A stretch of DNA of 64,000 nt from Hydrogenophaga sp. (GCF_011772445.1 NZ_WVZN01000049.1:1-64000); one strand, 5' to 3'; shown: positions 25,429-33,939, counted from the stretch's first letter. Program-made: numbers and translations. The notes: generated by a model from the sequence alone, not told the origin.

Positions 25429-26550
25429 TTATCTCCAGACCTCGCGCGCGGTTTCCACCACCAGCGCCAGCTTTTTCCGCTGGTCCTCCACCGCGATGTT
25501 GTTGCCGTGCACGGTGCTGGAGAAGCCGCACTGCGGCGACAGGCAGAGCTGCTCCAGCGGCGCGTACTTCGCGGCCTCGTCGATGCGGCGCTTGAGGTCG
25601 TCCTTGCTTTCGAGCTGGCCGAACTTGGTGGTCACCAGGCCCAGCACCACGGTCTTGCCGGGCTTCAGGTAGCGCAGTGGCCGGAAGTCGCCCGAGCGGG
25701 TGTCGTCGTACTCCATGAAGTAGGCGTCCAGGTTCATCTCGGTGAGCAGGGCCTCGGCCACGGGCTCGTAGTTGCCGGCCGCGGCGTGCGTGCTCTTGAA
25801 GTTGCCGCGGCACAGGTGCATGGCCAGGGTCATGCCCTTCGGCTTCTTGGCCACCACCTTGTTGATGAAGGCGGCGTAGCGGTGCGGCAGCTCATTGGGG
25901 TCGTCACCGCGCTGGCGGGCGGCCTCGCGCATCTTCTCGTCGCACAGGTAGGCCATGTTCGTGTCGTCCATCTGCACATAGGTGCAGCCGGCGTCGGCCA
26001 GGCTCTGCAACTCGTCCGCGTAGGCCTGGGCCACGTCGTCGTAGAACACCGGGTCGAGCTCGGGGTAGGCGTCCTTGCTGATGCCCGCGCGCCCGCCACG
26101 GAAGTGCAGCATGGTGGGGGAGGGGATGGTGACCTTGGGCGTGAGGCCCGGCCGGCCCAGCGCCTTCACCTGCGCCTGCAGGTACTGGAAGTCGGCGAGC
26201 TGGATGTTCTTCGCGTGGCGCACCTTGTCGATGACGCGGATCACCGGCGGGGCCAGTTCCTCGGTGCCATCGGGCTTTCTGATGGTGACCGGGATGTCGG
26301 TCTTCACGCCGCCGAGCTGTTCCAGGAAGTCGATGTGGAAGTAGGTGCGGCGGAACTCGCCGTCGGTGATGGACTGCAGCCCCACGTCGGCCTGGAACTT
26401 CACGATCTCGGCGATCGCGCGGTCCTCGACCTCGCGCAACTGGGCGGCCGTGATCTCTCCCTTGGCCTTCTGTTCGCGCGCCTGCAGCAGGTAGGCGGGA
26501 CGCAGAAAGCTGCCGACGTGGTCGGCCCTGAAGGGGGGATTGAGGCTCAT
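25429..26550 (-). CDS. MetE C-terminal-domain-like methyltransferase (cobalamin-independent, YxjG-type)
   Basis: A 373-residue protein corresponding to the catalytic C-terminal domain of cobalamin-independent methionine synthase. The start [59 protein letters not shown] (Zn His/Cys area) and [12 protein letters not shown] (C-terminal Zn Cys) match the family. Free-standing proteins like this transfer methyl groups to or from thiols or pterins, with physiological substrate often unknown. It is divergent from vanA across a 163-base promoter region, and VanAB removes methyl groups from vanillate, so a one-carbon link is tempting but unproven. Confidence 0.85.
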   Translation of the reverse strand: MSLNPPFRADHVGSFLRPAYLLQAREQKAKGEITAAQLREVEDRAIAEIVKFQADVGLQSITDGEFRRTYFHIDFLEQLGGVKTDIPVTIRKPDGTEELAPPVIRVIDKVRHAKNIQLADFQYLQAQVKALGRPGLTPKVTIPSPTMLHFRGGRAGISKDAYPELDPVFYDDVAQAYADELQSLADAGCTYVQMDDTNMAYLCDEKMREAARQRGDDPNELPHRYAAFINKVVAKKPKGMTLAMHLCRGNFKSTHAAAGNYEPVAEALLTEMNLDAYFMEYDDTRSGDFRPLRYLKPGKTVVLGLVTTKFGQLESKDDLKRRIDEAAKYAPLEQLCLSPQCGFSSTVHGNNIAVEDQRKKLALVVETAREVWR

Positions 26551-26695
26551 GTTCTTGTCTCCTGAGGGTTGGGAAATGGACGGCGCCGACGGTAGCCGAA
26601 GCCCCGGCGGCTGGCAACAGCCATGATTTCATTGAATACATGAATCGCTGATTCCGACTCAATTTGAAGGATTTCATTGGGAAAAATGATTGTTC

Positions 26696-26703
26696 TGTAT
26701 ACA
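26696..26703. promoter_or_regulatory. TGTATACA palindrome, candidate GntR (VanR-like) operator
   Basis: A perfect 8-base palindrome 10 bases upstream of the vanA ATG (26714), within an unusually A/T-rich 90-base stretch. GntR/FadR-type proteins bind short palindromes of the T-GT-N-AC-A kind, and the gene after vanA encodes such a regulator. A degenerate GAATACATGAAT word at about 26634-26645 could be a second half-site. Confidence 0.45.
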
Positions 26704-26713
26704 TTGCGTATCC

Positions 26714-27805
26714 ATGAACACCGCGCCCAACCACTTTCCCCTGAATGCCTGGTACGCCGCCGCCTACGACGTGGAGGTGGGCCGCAGCCTGCTGGCGCGC
26801 ACCGTCTGCAACCAGAAACTGGTGCTGTACCGCCAGACCGATGGCCGCCTGGCCGCCCTGGAGGACGCCTGCTGGCACCGGCTGCTGCCGCTGTCCCTGG
26901 GCCGGCTGGAGGGCGACGAGGTGGTCTGCGGCTACCACGGCCTGGTCTACAACGCCGAGGGCCGCTGCACCCACATGCCCAGCCAGGAAACCATCAACCC
27001 CTCGGCCTGCGTGCGGCGTTTTCCGGTGGTGGAGAAGCACCGCTTCGTGTGGATCTGGCCGGGCGACCCGGCGCTGGCCGACGAGTCGCTGATCCCGGAC
27101 CTGCACTGGAACCACGACCCCGAGTGGGCCGGTGACGGCAAGATGATCCGCGTGAAGTGCGACTACCGGCTGGTGGTGGACAACCTGATGGACCTGACGC
27201 ACGAGACCTTCGTGCACGGCAGCAGCATCGGCAACCGCGCCGTGGCCGAGGCGCCCTTCGTGGCCACGCACGGCGAGCGCACGGCCACCGTGACGCGCTG
27301 GATGGAGAACATCGAGGCGCCGCCGTTCTGGGCCGGGCAGATCCAGCAGGCGCGCGGGTACCGGGGGCCGGTGGACCGCTGGCAGATCATCCGCTTCGAG
27401 GCGCCGTGCACCGTGGCCATCGACGTGGGCGTGGCGCCCACGGGCACGGGCGCCCCGCAGGGCGATCGCAGCCAGGGCGTCAACGGCATGGTGCTCAACA
27501 CCATCACGCCCGAGACGGACAACACCTGCCTCTACTTCTGGGCCTTCGCCCGCAACTACTGCCTGGGCGAGCAGCGCCTGACGCACCAGTTGCGCGAGGG
27601 CGTGGCGGGCATCTTCCGCGAGGACGAGCTGGTGCTGGAGGCGCAGCAGAAAGCCATCGAAGAGCACCCGGACCACCGGTTCTACAACCTCAACATCGAC
27701 GCCGGGGCCATGTGGGCGCGGCGCCTCATCGACAAGATGGTGGAGGCGGAACGCGGCACGCCCGGCGCGGGCTCCAGCGTCATCCCCATTCGCCGCGCGG
27801 GCTGA
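26714..27805 (+). CDS. vanA: Vanillate O-demethylase oxygenase subunit (Rieske, VanA type)
   Basis: A 363-residue Rieske non-heme iron oxygenase that demethylates vanillate to protocatechuate and formaldehyde with VanB as reductase. The Rieske [2Fe-2S] ligands are C53, H55, C72 and H75 (CWH...CGYH with 16 intervening residues). The mononuclear iron site is in [16 protein letters not shown] (Asp/His/His). The N-terminus [15 protein letters not shown] is typical for VanA. ATG 26714 is chosen because the eight residues before it are unlike the family. It is followed 4 bases later by gntR and then by vanB. A related substrate (for example syringate or isovanillate) is possible. Confidence 0.88.
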   Translation: MNTAPNHFPLNAWYAAAYDVEVGRSLLARTVCNQKLVLYRQTDGRLAALEDACWHRLLPLSLGRLEGDEVVCGYHGLVYNAEGRCTHMPSQETINPSACVRRFPVVEKHRFVWIWPGDPALADESLIPDLHWNHDPEWAGDGKMIRVKCDYRLVVDNLMDLTHETFVHGSSIGNRAVAEAPFVATHGERTATVTRWMENIEAPPFWAGQIQQARGYRGPVDRWQIIRFEAPCTVAIDVGVAPTGTGAPQGDRSQGVNGMVLNTITPETDNTCLYFWAFARNYCLGEQRLTHQLREGVAGIFREDELVLEAQQKAIEEHPDHRFYNLNIDAGAMWARRLIDKMVEAERGTPGAGSSVIPIRRAG

Positions 27806-27809
27806 AGCC

Positions 27810-28568
27810 ATGGCCACCCACAACCCCATGCCGGACGCCGCGCCCGAAAGCGCCCAGGTCCGCGCCCTGCTGCAGTTGCGCGAGCTCATTCTCTCCGGTG
27901 AACTGCCCGGCGGCTCGCGCATCGCCGAACTGAACGTCGTCGAGCGCCTGGGCGTGTCGCGCACCCCCGTGCGCGCCGCACTGCAGCGCCTGGAGCAGGA
28001 GGGCCTGCTGCGCGCCTTGCCCGGTGGCGGCCACGTGGTGCAGACCTTCACCGAGCGCGACATCGCCGACGCCATCGAGCTGCGCGGCACGCTGGAAGGC
28101 CTGCTGGCCCGCCTGGCCGCCGAGCGCGGCGCGCCCGCCGCCGTGCTCACCGAGGCGCGCGGCGTGCTCGAGCGCATCGACGCCGTGCTGGCCGCGCCCA
28201 CGCTCGACGCCGAGGCCTTCTCCGAGTACGTGGCGCTCAACAGCCGCCTGCACGAACTGCTGGCCGAAATGGCCGACAGCCCCACGGTGGAGCGCCAACT
28301 GGAGCGCGTGTGCGCGCTGCCCTTCGCTTCGCCCTCGGGCTTCGTGCTGGCCGAGGCCGGTTCGCGCGAGGCCCGCGACATGCTCGTCGTCGCGCAGGAC
28401 CAGCACCGCCAGGTGCTCGACGCCATCGAACGCCGCGAGGGCGCGCGCGCCGAGGCCATCCTGCGCGAGCACTCGCGCCTGGCGCAGCGCAACCTGCGCG
28501 CCGTGCTCGCCGGCCACACCGAAAGCGCTGTCCACGCTCCCGCCCTCAGGCTCATCCGCCGACGCTGA
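27810..28568 (+). CDS. GntR-family (FCD) regulator, probable VanR
   Basis: A 252-residue GntR protein of the FadR/VanR subgroup. The winged helix (about 15-80) has [42 protein letters not shown] (read in parts), and the C-terminal FCD domain (about 90-230) has helices with metal/ligand residues such as [10 protein letters not shown] and [14 protein letters not shown]. It lies between vanA and vanB, starting 4 bases after vanA, so it is almost certainly the vanillate-responsive repressor of this operon; the TGTATACA site before vanA is a candidate operator. The symbol vanR is not assigned because ligand identity is inferred. Confidence 0.85.
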   Translation: MATHNPMPDAAPESAQVRALLQLRELILSGELPGGSRIAELNVVERLGVSRTPVRAALQRLEQEGLLRALPGGGHVVQTFTERDIADAIELRGTLEGLLARLAAERGAPAAVLTEARGVLERIDAVLAAPTLDAEAFSEYVALNSRLHELLAEMADSPTVERQLERVCALPFASPSGFVLAEAGSREARDMLVVAQDQHRQVLDAIERREGARAEAILREHSRLAQRNLRAVLAGHTESAVHAPALRLIRRR

Positions 28569-28578
28569 CATGGACCAC

Positions 28579-28650
28579 CCCCGCCACGCTTCGCGTGACC
28601 CCCTCAAGGGGGCGGCACCCACGGCCTGGCAAAGCCAGTTCCGTGGTGCC
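28579..28650 (+). repeat. REP-like 70-bp repeat, copy B
   Basis: Plus orientation: CGCCACGCTTCGCG, then ACCCCCTCAAGGGGG, CACGGCCTGGCAAAGCC and AGTTCCGTGGTGCC. Substitutions relative to copies A and C are mostly compensatory within the small stems, for example CTGGCAAAGCCAG versus CCGGCAAAGCCGG. It separates gntR from vanB. Confidence 0.85.
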
Positions 28651-28667
28651 CCTGGGTTCGACCCAGG
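28651..28667. terminator. Short perfect hairpin after repeat copy B
   Basis: CCTGGGT (28651-28657), TCG, ACCCAGG (28661-28667). It directly follows repeat copy B in the vanR-vanB gap and precedes the vanB ATG by 30 bases. No T-run; it may attenuate read-through into vanB. Confidence 0.4.
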
Positions 28668-28697
28668 CGCTCGACAGGCTCCTTCACCTTCACATGT

Positions 28698-29696
28698 ATG
28701 AAAAGCAACCCGCTCTGGCAAACCGCGCGCGTGGCCGCGCTGCGCGACCTCACCCCCACCGTGCGCGAGTTCCTGCTGCAGCCGCTGGACGGCGCGGCCA
28801 TCGCCTGGCCGCCCGGCGCGCACCTGCAGGTGCGCGTGCCGGTGGCGGGGCGCGAGCAGACCCGCTCCTACTCGCTCGTGGGCCAGCCGGCCGACACGCC
28901 CGGCGCCTACCGCATCGCGGTCAAGCGCCTGGACCAGGGGCGCGGTGGCTCGCTCGCCATGTGGTCCCTGGCCGAGGGCGATACCCTGGCCGTGAGCGCG
29001 CCGCAGAACCACTTCCCGCTGGACATCGACGCGCCGGTGAACCTGCTCGTGGCCGGCGGCATCGGCATCACGCCGATGGTGTCCATGGCCCAGGCGCTGG
29101 CGAGGCGCGGCCGCGCGGTGCGCCTGCTGTACGCGGCGCGTGAGGCGGGGGAGCTCGCCTACGCCGAGCGCTTGCGCGACACGCTGGGCGAGGGCCTGGT
29201 GCTCGCGGCGTCGGGGCAGGGCCAGCGGCTCGACCTGGCGGGCGAGATCGCCGCGCTGCCACCCGGCGCCCCGTGCTACGTGTGCGGTCCCACGGGCCTG
29301 CTGGGCGCGGCACGCGCGCTGTGGGCGCAGGCCGGTCGCCCCGCCAGCGGGCTGCGCTTCGAAACCTTCGGCAGCGGCGGCCAGCGGCCCACGCAGGCCT
29401 TCGCCGTGGCCGTGCCCCGGCATGGTGCGTCGCTCACCGTGTCCGCGGGCGAATCCCTGCTCGACGCACTGGAGGCCGCCGGCATCGAGGTGATGAGCGA
29501 CTGCCGCCGCGGCGAATGCGGCCTGTGCGCGATGGACGTGCTGGCCGTGGAGGGCGAGATCGACCACCGCGACGTGTTCCTGAGCGAACACGAGAAACAG
29601 TCCAACCAGCGCATCTGCGCCTGCGTCTCGCGTGTCGCGGGGCGCATCACCCTGGACAGCGCCTGGCGCCCCGAGGCCGAGACGCTGCCCCACTGA
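28698..29696 (+). CDS. vanB: Vanillate O-demethylase reductase subunit (VanB type)
   Basis: A 332-residue class IA-type reductase passing electrons from NAD(P)H to VanA. The FMN-binding barrel (about 1-100) contains RSYSLVGQP, the nucleotide domain (about 105-225) contains LLVAGGIGITPMVSMA and CYVCGPTGLL, and the C-terminal plant-type [2Fe-2S] domain has CRRGECGLC and a fourth Cys in QRICACVS. The order FMN-NAD-2Fe2S is the VanB/phthalate dioxygenase reductase order. The start ATG at 28698 lacks an obvious strong Shine-Dalgarno; the leader is occupied by repeat copy B and a hairpin. Confidence 0.88.
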   Translation: MKSNPLWQTARVAALRDLTPTVREFLLQPLDGAAIAWPPGAHLQVRVPVAGREQTRSYSLVGQPADTPGAYRIAVKRLDQGRGGSLAMWSLAEGDTLAVSAPQNHFPLDIDAPVNLLVAGGIGITPMVSMAQALARRGRAVRLLYAAREAGELAYAERLRDTLGEGLVLAASGQGQRLDLAGEIAALPPGAPCYVCGPTGLLGAARALWAQAGRPASGLRFETFGSGGQRPTQAFAVAVPRHGASLTVSAGESLLDALEAAGIEVMSDCRRGECGLCAMDVLAVEGEIDHRDVFLSEHEKQSNQRICACVSRVAGRITLDSAWRPEAETLPH

Positions 29697-29875
29697 CAAA
29701 CCCTGTGAGGGTTGTCACTGGTTTCATAACATAACGGCATAGCTGAAAGTCCGCCATCGGACTGGCTGCAGGCCAAGACCGCATGCACAGTGTGGGTGTT
29801 CAGTTCCCGTCACACGCCCGTGCCAGTGAGCACCCCCGAACAAAAGGGCCGGGCACAACCCGATCGGAGACAAGG

Positions 29876-30913
29876 ATGAAACTCTTGAAGCGACGCACCG
29901 CGATGGCGGTGCTGGGGGCGGTGGCCGCGGCCACGATGGCGGGCAACGCCATGGCGCAGACGGTCACGCTGCGGCTGCATCAGATGCTGCCGCCGCAGGC
30001 CACGATCCCGGCGCGTGCCCTCACGCCGTGGGCCCAGAAGGTGGAGGCCGAATCGGGTGGCCGCATCAAGGTGCAGCTGTTCCACGCGATGCAACTGGGC
30101 GGCGCGCCCCCGCAGCTCTTTGACCAGGCCAGGGACGGCGTCGTCGACTTCACCTGGACGGTGCTCGGCTATACCCCCGGCCGCTTCCCCAAGACGGAAG
30201 TCTTCGAGCTGCCCTTCATGAGCGGCAGCGCCGAGGCCTCCTCGCGCGCCATCCAGGAGTACGTCGAGAAGTTCGCCGCCGACGAGTTCAAGGACGTCAA
30301 GCTCATCGCCGTCCACACCCACGGCCCGGGCCTGTTCCACACCAAGACGCCCGTCACCGGCCTGGAAAGCCTGCGCGGCATGAAGGTGCGCGGCGGCTCG
30401 CGCATCATCAACAACATGCTCACCAAGCTGGGCGCCACGCCCGTGGGCATGCCGGTGCCGGCCGTCACCGAGGCCCTGTCCAAGGGCGTCATCGACGGCA
30501 CCACCATTCCCTGGGAAGTGACGCCCGCGCTGAAGGTGAGCGAGCTGGTGAAGAACCACACCACCTTCGCCGGCAAGGAAGGCCTGTACACCCAGACCTT
30601 CGCCTTCTCCATGAACAAGGCCGCCTACGAGAAGCTGCCGGCCGACCTGAAGGCCGTCATCGACAAGAACTCGGGCGTGGAGACCGCCGCCATGTTCGGC
30701 CGCGCCATGGACGACGGCGACAAGGCCGGGCGCGCCATTGCCGAGAAGGCAGGCAACAACATCGTGGCGCTGGACGTGCAGGAAACGCAGCGCTGGCGGC
30801 GCACCGCCGCGGCGGTGGAGACCGACTGGGTGAACGAAGTGAAAGCCAAGAACATCGACGGCGCGAAGCTGGCGGCCGAGGCGCGAGCCTTGATCGCGAA
30901 GCACAGCAAGTGA
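29876..30913 (+). CDS. TRAP transporter substrate-binding protein (DctP family)
   Basis: A 345-residue periplasmic binding protein with a signal peptide (about 1-27, ending GNAMA-Q). The mature part begins TVTLRLHQMLPPQATIPARAL and shares long identical blocks with the orphan DctP at 24271, such as YTPGRF, ELPFMSG, KVRGGSRIINN and NSGVETAA. It is followed by a terminator-like hairpin and then by DctQ and DctM, so it is the cognate receptor of that transporter. Context (vanAB, hydroxycinnamate genes) suggests aromatic-acid uptake, similar in role to the TarPQM system of Rhodopseudomonas. A good GGAGACAAGG Shine-Dalgarno precedes the ATG. Confidence 0.9.
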   Translation: MKLLKRRTAMAVLGAVAAATMAGNAMAQTVTLRLHQMLPPQATIPARALTPWAQKVEAESGGRIKVQLFHAMQLGGAPPQLFDQARDGVVDFTWTVLGYTPGRFPKTEVFELPFMSGSAEASSRAIQEYVEKFAADEFKDVKLIAVHTHGPGLFHTKTPVTGLESLRGMKVRGGSRIINNMLTKLGATPVGMPVPAVTEALSKGVIDGTTIPWEVTPALKVSELVKNHTTFAGKEGLYTQTFAFSMNKAAYEKLPADLKAVIDKNSGVETAAMFGRAMDDGDKAGRAIAEKAGNNIVALDVQETQRWRRTAAAVETDWVNEVKAKNIDGAKLAAEARALIAKHSK

Positions 30914-30934
30914 CCTGGCCCAGGGGGGCCGACG

Positions 30935-30962
30935 GCCGTCCTCGCGAGAGGGCGGCTTTTTT
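30935..30962 (+). terminator. Rho-independent terminator between dctP and dctQ
   Basis: Stem GCCGTCCTC (30935-30943), loop GCGA, GAGGGCGGC (30948-30956; one G-U pair), then six T residues. It lies 21 bases after the dctP stop. Partial read-through would give more binding protein than membrane subunits. Confidence 0.85.
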
Positions 30963-31031
30963 GTTGAGGGGTGCGCTTGTCCGATGTTGGACAATCGCGC
31001 GTCTCCATTTCTCTCGCAGAAAGCCATTCGC

Positions 31032-31550
31032 ATGATTGCATTCGTCTACCGGCTGTCCCAATGGGCGGCCATCATCGGCGGGCTGGCCCTCGTGGCCCTC
31101 ACGCTGATGATCGTGGCCAGCGTGAGCGGCCGCGCCATGCTCAACCTCGGCCTTGGCCCCGTGCCCGGCGACTTCGAACTCGTCGAGGTCGGCACCGCGA
31201 TCGCGGTGTTCTTCTTCCTGCCCTGGACCTACCTCAAGGGAGGGCATGCCACGGTGGACCTGCTCTACATGCACCTGCCGAAGTGGGCGCAGAAGGGCAT
31301 CGTGCTGGTGAGCGACGTGGTCATGCTGATCGTCTGGCTGGTGCTCACCTGGAAGCTCTACGAAGGCATGGTCGAGAAGAAGGAGTACTTCGAGACCACC
31401 TTCATCCTGCAGATGCCGATCTGGTGGGCCTACGCGGCCTGCCTGGTGGGCGCGGTGATCGGCTGCCTCGCCTACATCGCCAAGACGGCGACCATGTTCG
31501 GCCTGGGCAAGGAGCCCGAGGGCTGGACCACCGAAGCGGGAGCGCACTGA
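31032..31550 (+). CDS. TRAP transporter small membrane subunit (DctQ)
   Basis: A 172-residue protein with four predicted membrane helices (about 8-30, 48-68, 90-112, 130-155), the usual DctQ architecture. GPVPGDFELVEVGTAIAVFFFLPWTYLKGGHATVDLL is the conserved helix-2 region (read in parts). ATG 31032 is preferred over 30984, whose extra 16 residues are not membrane-like and lie close to the terminator. The stop overlaps the DctM start (TGATG), so the two are coupled. Confidence 0.88.
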   Translation: MIAFVYRLSQWAAIIGGLALVALTLMIVASVSGRAMLNLGLGPVPGDFELVEVGTAIAVFFFLPWTYLKGGHATVDLLYMHLPKWAQKGIVLVSDVVMLIVWLVLTWKLYEGMVEKKEYFETTFILQMPIWWAYAACLVGAVIGCLAYIAKTATMFGLGKEPEGWTTEAGAH

Positions 31551-32860
31551 TGACTGGCATCGAACTCGCCGCCTGGTCCTTCCCCATCCTGCTGCTGCTC
31601 ATCTTCGTGCGCGTGCCCATCGGGCTCGCCATGCTCGTCTGCGGCCTGGTCGGCGCCTGGCTGATCTACGGCACCGCCGACCCGATCCTCAACCAGATGA
31701 AGCAGCTGACCTACAGCACCTTCTCCAATTACAACCTCTCGGTCATCCCGCTGTTCCTGTTGATGGGGCAGTTCGCCGCGCTGGGCGGTCTGTCGCGCGC
31801 GCTGTTCAAGGCGGCCGAGGCCTGGATCGGCCACCGCAAGGGCGGCGTGGCCATGGCGGCCGTGGGCGCCTGCGCCGGCTTCGGCGCCATCTGCGGCTCC
31901 TCGCTGGCCACCGCGGCCACCATGGGCCAGGTGGCCCTGCCCGAGCTCAAGCGCGCGGGTTACGCCGGTGGCATCTCCACCGCCACGCTGGCGGCGGGCG
32001 GCACGCTGGGCATTCTGATCCCGCCCTCGGTGGTGCTGGTGATCTACGCCATCCTGACGGAGCAGAACATCGCCAAGCTCTTCCTGGCCGCCTTCGTGCC
32101 GGGCGTGCTGGCCGCCATCGGCTACGTCATCGTCATCGCCATCTACGCCCGCGTTCGCCCGAAAGAGATGGGCACCATGCCACCCGTGCCCATGGCCGAG
32201 CGCTGGAAGGCCACGCTCAAGGTCTGGCCCGTGCTCACCATCTTCCTGGTGGTGGTCGGCGGCATCTACCTCGGCATCTTCACGCCCACCGAGGGCGCGG
32301 CCGTGGGCGCCTTCGGCACCGGCCTGGCGGCCTGGGCGGCCGGCGGCCTGAACCGCAAGACGCTGGCCGGCGCCGTGCTGGGCACCGCCGTGGCCACCGG
32401 CATGATCTTCATGATCGTGCTCGGCGCGGGCGTCTACAACACCTTCCTGGCGCTGTCGCAACTGCCGCAGGAGGCCGCCACCATGGTCGCCGGCTCGGGC
32501 CTGAGCCCGATGGTGGTACTGATCGCCATCCTGGTCATCTACGTCATCCTCGGCTGTTTCATGGACTCGCTGTCCATGATCCTGCTGACCATTCCGGTGT
32601 TCTTCCCGGTGGTCACTGCGCTGGACTTCGGCATGTCGCCCGAGCACTTCGCCATCTGGTTCGGCATCCTGGTGCTGATCGTGGTCGAGGTGGGCCTGAT
32701 CACGCCGCCGGTGGGCATGAACCTGTTCGTCATCAACAGCATGGCCAAGGACGTGCCGATCCTGGCCACCTACCGCGGCGTGCTGCCCTTCGTGCTGAGC
32801 GACTTCGTGCGCACGGCGATCCTGGTGGCGTTCCCGGTGATCGTCACCTTCGTCCTCTAG
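31550..32860 (+). CDS. TRAP transporter large membrane subunit (DctM)
   Basis: A 436-residue polytopic inner-membrane protein, the Na+-coupled translocating subunit. Twelve or so hydrophobic helices are visible. Family motifs include LFLLMGQFAALGGLSRALF, ACAGFGAICGSSLATAATM (the re-entrant serine/glycine-rich region) and ITPPVGMNLFVIN (C-terminal counterpart). The ATG overlaps the DctQ stop by one base. Repeat copy C starts 16 bases after its stop. Confidence 0.92.
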   Translation: MTGIELAAWSFPILLLLIFVRVPIGLAMLVCGLVGAWLIYGTADPILNQMKQLTYSTFSNYNLSVIPLFLLMGQFAALGGLSRALFKAAEAWIGHRKGGVAMAAVGACAGFGAICGSSLATAATMGQVALPELKRAGYAGGISTATLAAGGTLGILIPPSVVLVIYAILTEQNIAKLFLAAFVPGVLAAIGYVIVIAIYARVRPKEMGTMPPVPMAERWKATLKVWPVLTIFLVVVGGIYLGIFTPTEGAAVGAFGTGLAAWAAGGLNRKTLAGAVLGTAVATGMIFMIVLGAGVYNTFLALSQLPQEAATMVAGSGLSPMVVLIAILVIYVILGCFMDSLSMILLTIPVFFPVVTALDFGMSPEHFAIWFGILVLIVVEVGLITPPVGMNLFVINSMAKDVPILATYRGVLPFVLSDFVRTAILVAFPVIVTFVL

Positions 32861-32864
32861 CAGG

Positions 32865-33914
32865 ATGGGATCATCCCTGCCGCGCTTCGCGCGACCCCCT
32901 CAAGGGGGCGATGCCTGCGGCCCGGCAAAGCCGGTTCCGCGGCATCTCTGGATCGCGCGCCGCCAGCTCTTGCTGGGTGCGCTGGCCCTGGGCGCGCTGC
33001 CGGTGGGCTGGGCGCAGGCCTTCCCGTCGAAGAACCTGCGCCTGGTCGTGCCCTTCGCGGCCGGCGGTGTGGGCGATCTCACCGCGCGCATCGTCGCCGC
33101 GCGGCTGGCCGAAGGCCTGGGCCGTTCGGTGGTGATCGAGAACCGCCCCGGCGCCGGTGGCGTGGTGGCGGCCGAGACGGTGGCGCGTGCCGAGCCCGAC
33201 GGCCACACGCTGTTCCTCATGTCCAACGGCACCGCGGTCACGGCGGGCCTGTTCAAGTCGCTGCCCTTCGACACGCTGAAGGACTTCGCGCCCATCTCCA
33301 CCCTGGGCACCTTCGACATCGCCGTGGTGGCCCACCCCGAGGCGCCGTTCAAGACCTTCGCCGAGTTGCTGGCCTGGGCGAAAGCGAACCCCGGCAAGCT
33401 CAACATCGGCAGCATCAACATCGGCAGCACGCAGCACCTGGCGGCCGAGCTGTTCAAGAGCAGCGCCGGCATCGACGCGCAGACCGTGCCCTTCAACGGC
33501 ACGCCCAACCTCATCGGTGCCCTGCGCGGGCGTCAGGTGGACGTGGGCGTGGAGATCCTCTCGCCGGTGCTCACTCAGATCCGCGGTGGCGCGCTGCGTG
33601 CCCTGGCCGTGGCAGGCGAGAAGCGCTCGGTGGTATTGCCCGACGTGCCCACGGCCGCCGAATCGGGCGTGAAGGGCTTCGTGGCCTCCTCGTGGAACGC
33701 CATCGCCGCGCCAGCGAAGACGCCGCGCCCGGTGATCGATCGCCTGCAGCGCGAGATCGCCGCCGCCGTGGCGGACGCCGAGGTGCAGAAGAAGCTGCGC
33801 GAGCTCAACATCGACCCGCGCGCGTCCACGCCCGAGCAGGCGGCGGCGCTGCTGGCCAGCGACATCCAGCGCTGGAGCGCGGTGATCGAGCGCGCGGGCA
33901 TCCCCAGGCAGTGA
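32865..33914 (+). CDS. Bug/TctC-family periplasmic binding protein (start uncertain)
   Basis: Up to 349 residues. The core is a typical tripartite tricarboxylate-type (Bug) receptor: AFPSKNLRLVVPFAAGGVGDLTARIVA, VIENRPGAGGVVAAETVARAEPDG, NIGSINIGSTQHLAAELF and PFNGTPNLIGALRGRQVDV (given in parts). Bug proteins bind carboxylates and are abundant in Burkholderiales. The only ATG (32865) puts the first 27 codons inside REP copy C, giving a non-family, Arg/Pro-rich leader before the hydrophobic signal segment ARRQLLLGALALGALPVGWAQA. The true start may be a non-ATG codon near 32950, or the original start was displaced by the repeat. No TctAB genes are adjacent. The ligand is unknown. Confidence 0.8.
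   Translation: MGSSLPRFARPPQGGDACGPAKPVPRHLWIARRQLLLGALALGALPVGWAQAFPSKNLRLVVPFAAGGVGDLTARIVAARLAEGLGRSVVIENRPGAGGVVAAETVARAEPDGHTLFLMSNGTAVTAGLFKSLPFDTLKDFAPISTLGTFDIAVVAHPEAPFKTFAELLAWAKANPGKLNIGSINIGSTQHLAAELFKSSAGIDAQTVPFNGTPNLIGALRGRQVDVGVEILSPVLTQIRGGALRALAVAGEKRSVVLPDVPTAAESGVKGFVASSWNAIAAPAKTPRPVIDRLQREIAAAVADAEVQKKLRELNIDPRASTPEQAAALLASDIQRWSAVIERAGIPRQ
32876..32945 (+). repeat. REP-like 70-bp repeat, copy C (overlaps tctC 5' end)
   Basis: Plus orientation: CCGCGCTTCGCGCG, ACCCCCTCAAGGGGG, GATGCCTGCGGCCCGGC, AAAGCCGGTTCCGCGGCATC. It aligns over its whole length with copies A and B. Read in frame it encodes the odd N-terminus of the Bug protein. Confidence 0.88.
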
Positions 33915-33919
33915 GGCGG

Positions 33920-33939
33920 GGCGCCACGCGCCTGGCGCC
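33920..33939. terminator. Hairpin after the Bug/TctC gene
   Basis: GGCGCCA (33920-33926), CGCGCC, TGGCGCC (33933-33939), 5 bases after the stop. It stands between convergent genes (tctC and the polytopic protein at 33988). No T-run. Confidence 0.5.

Noticed and set aside
25904..28555. Very long minus-strand open frame (883 codons) across the MetE-like, vanA and gntR genes
   Set aside because: It is antisense to two well-supported genes (vanA and gntR), has low-complexity Arg/Ser/Ala composition, and reflects GC-rich third positions rather than a gene.
29699..29713. AACCCT-GTG-AGGGTT hairpin after vanB
   Set aside because: Perfect but only 6-bp stem, no T-run; too weak to call a terminator.
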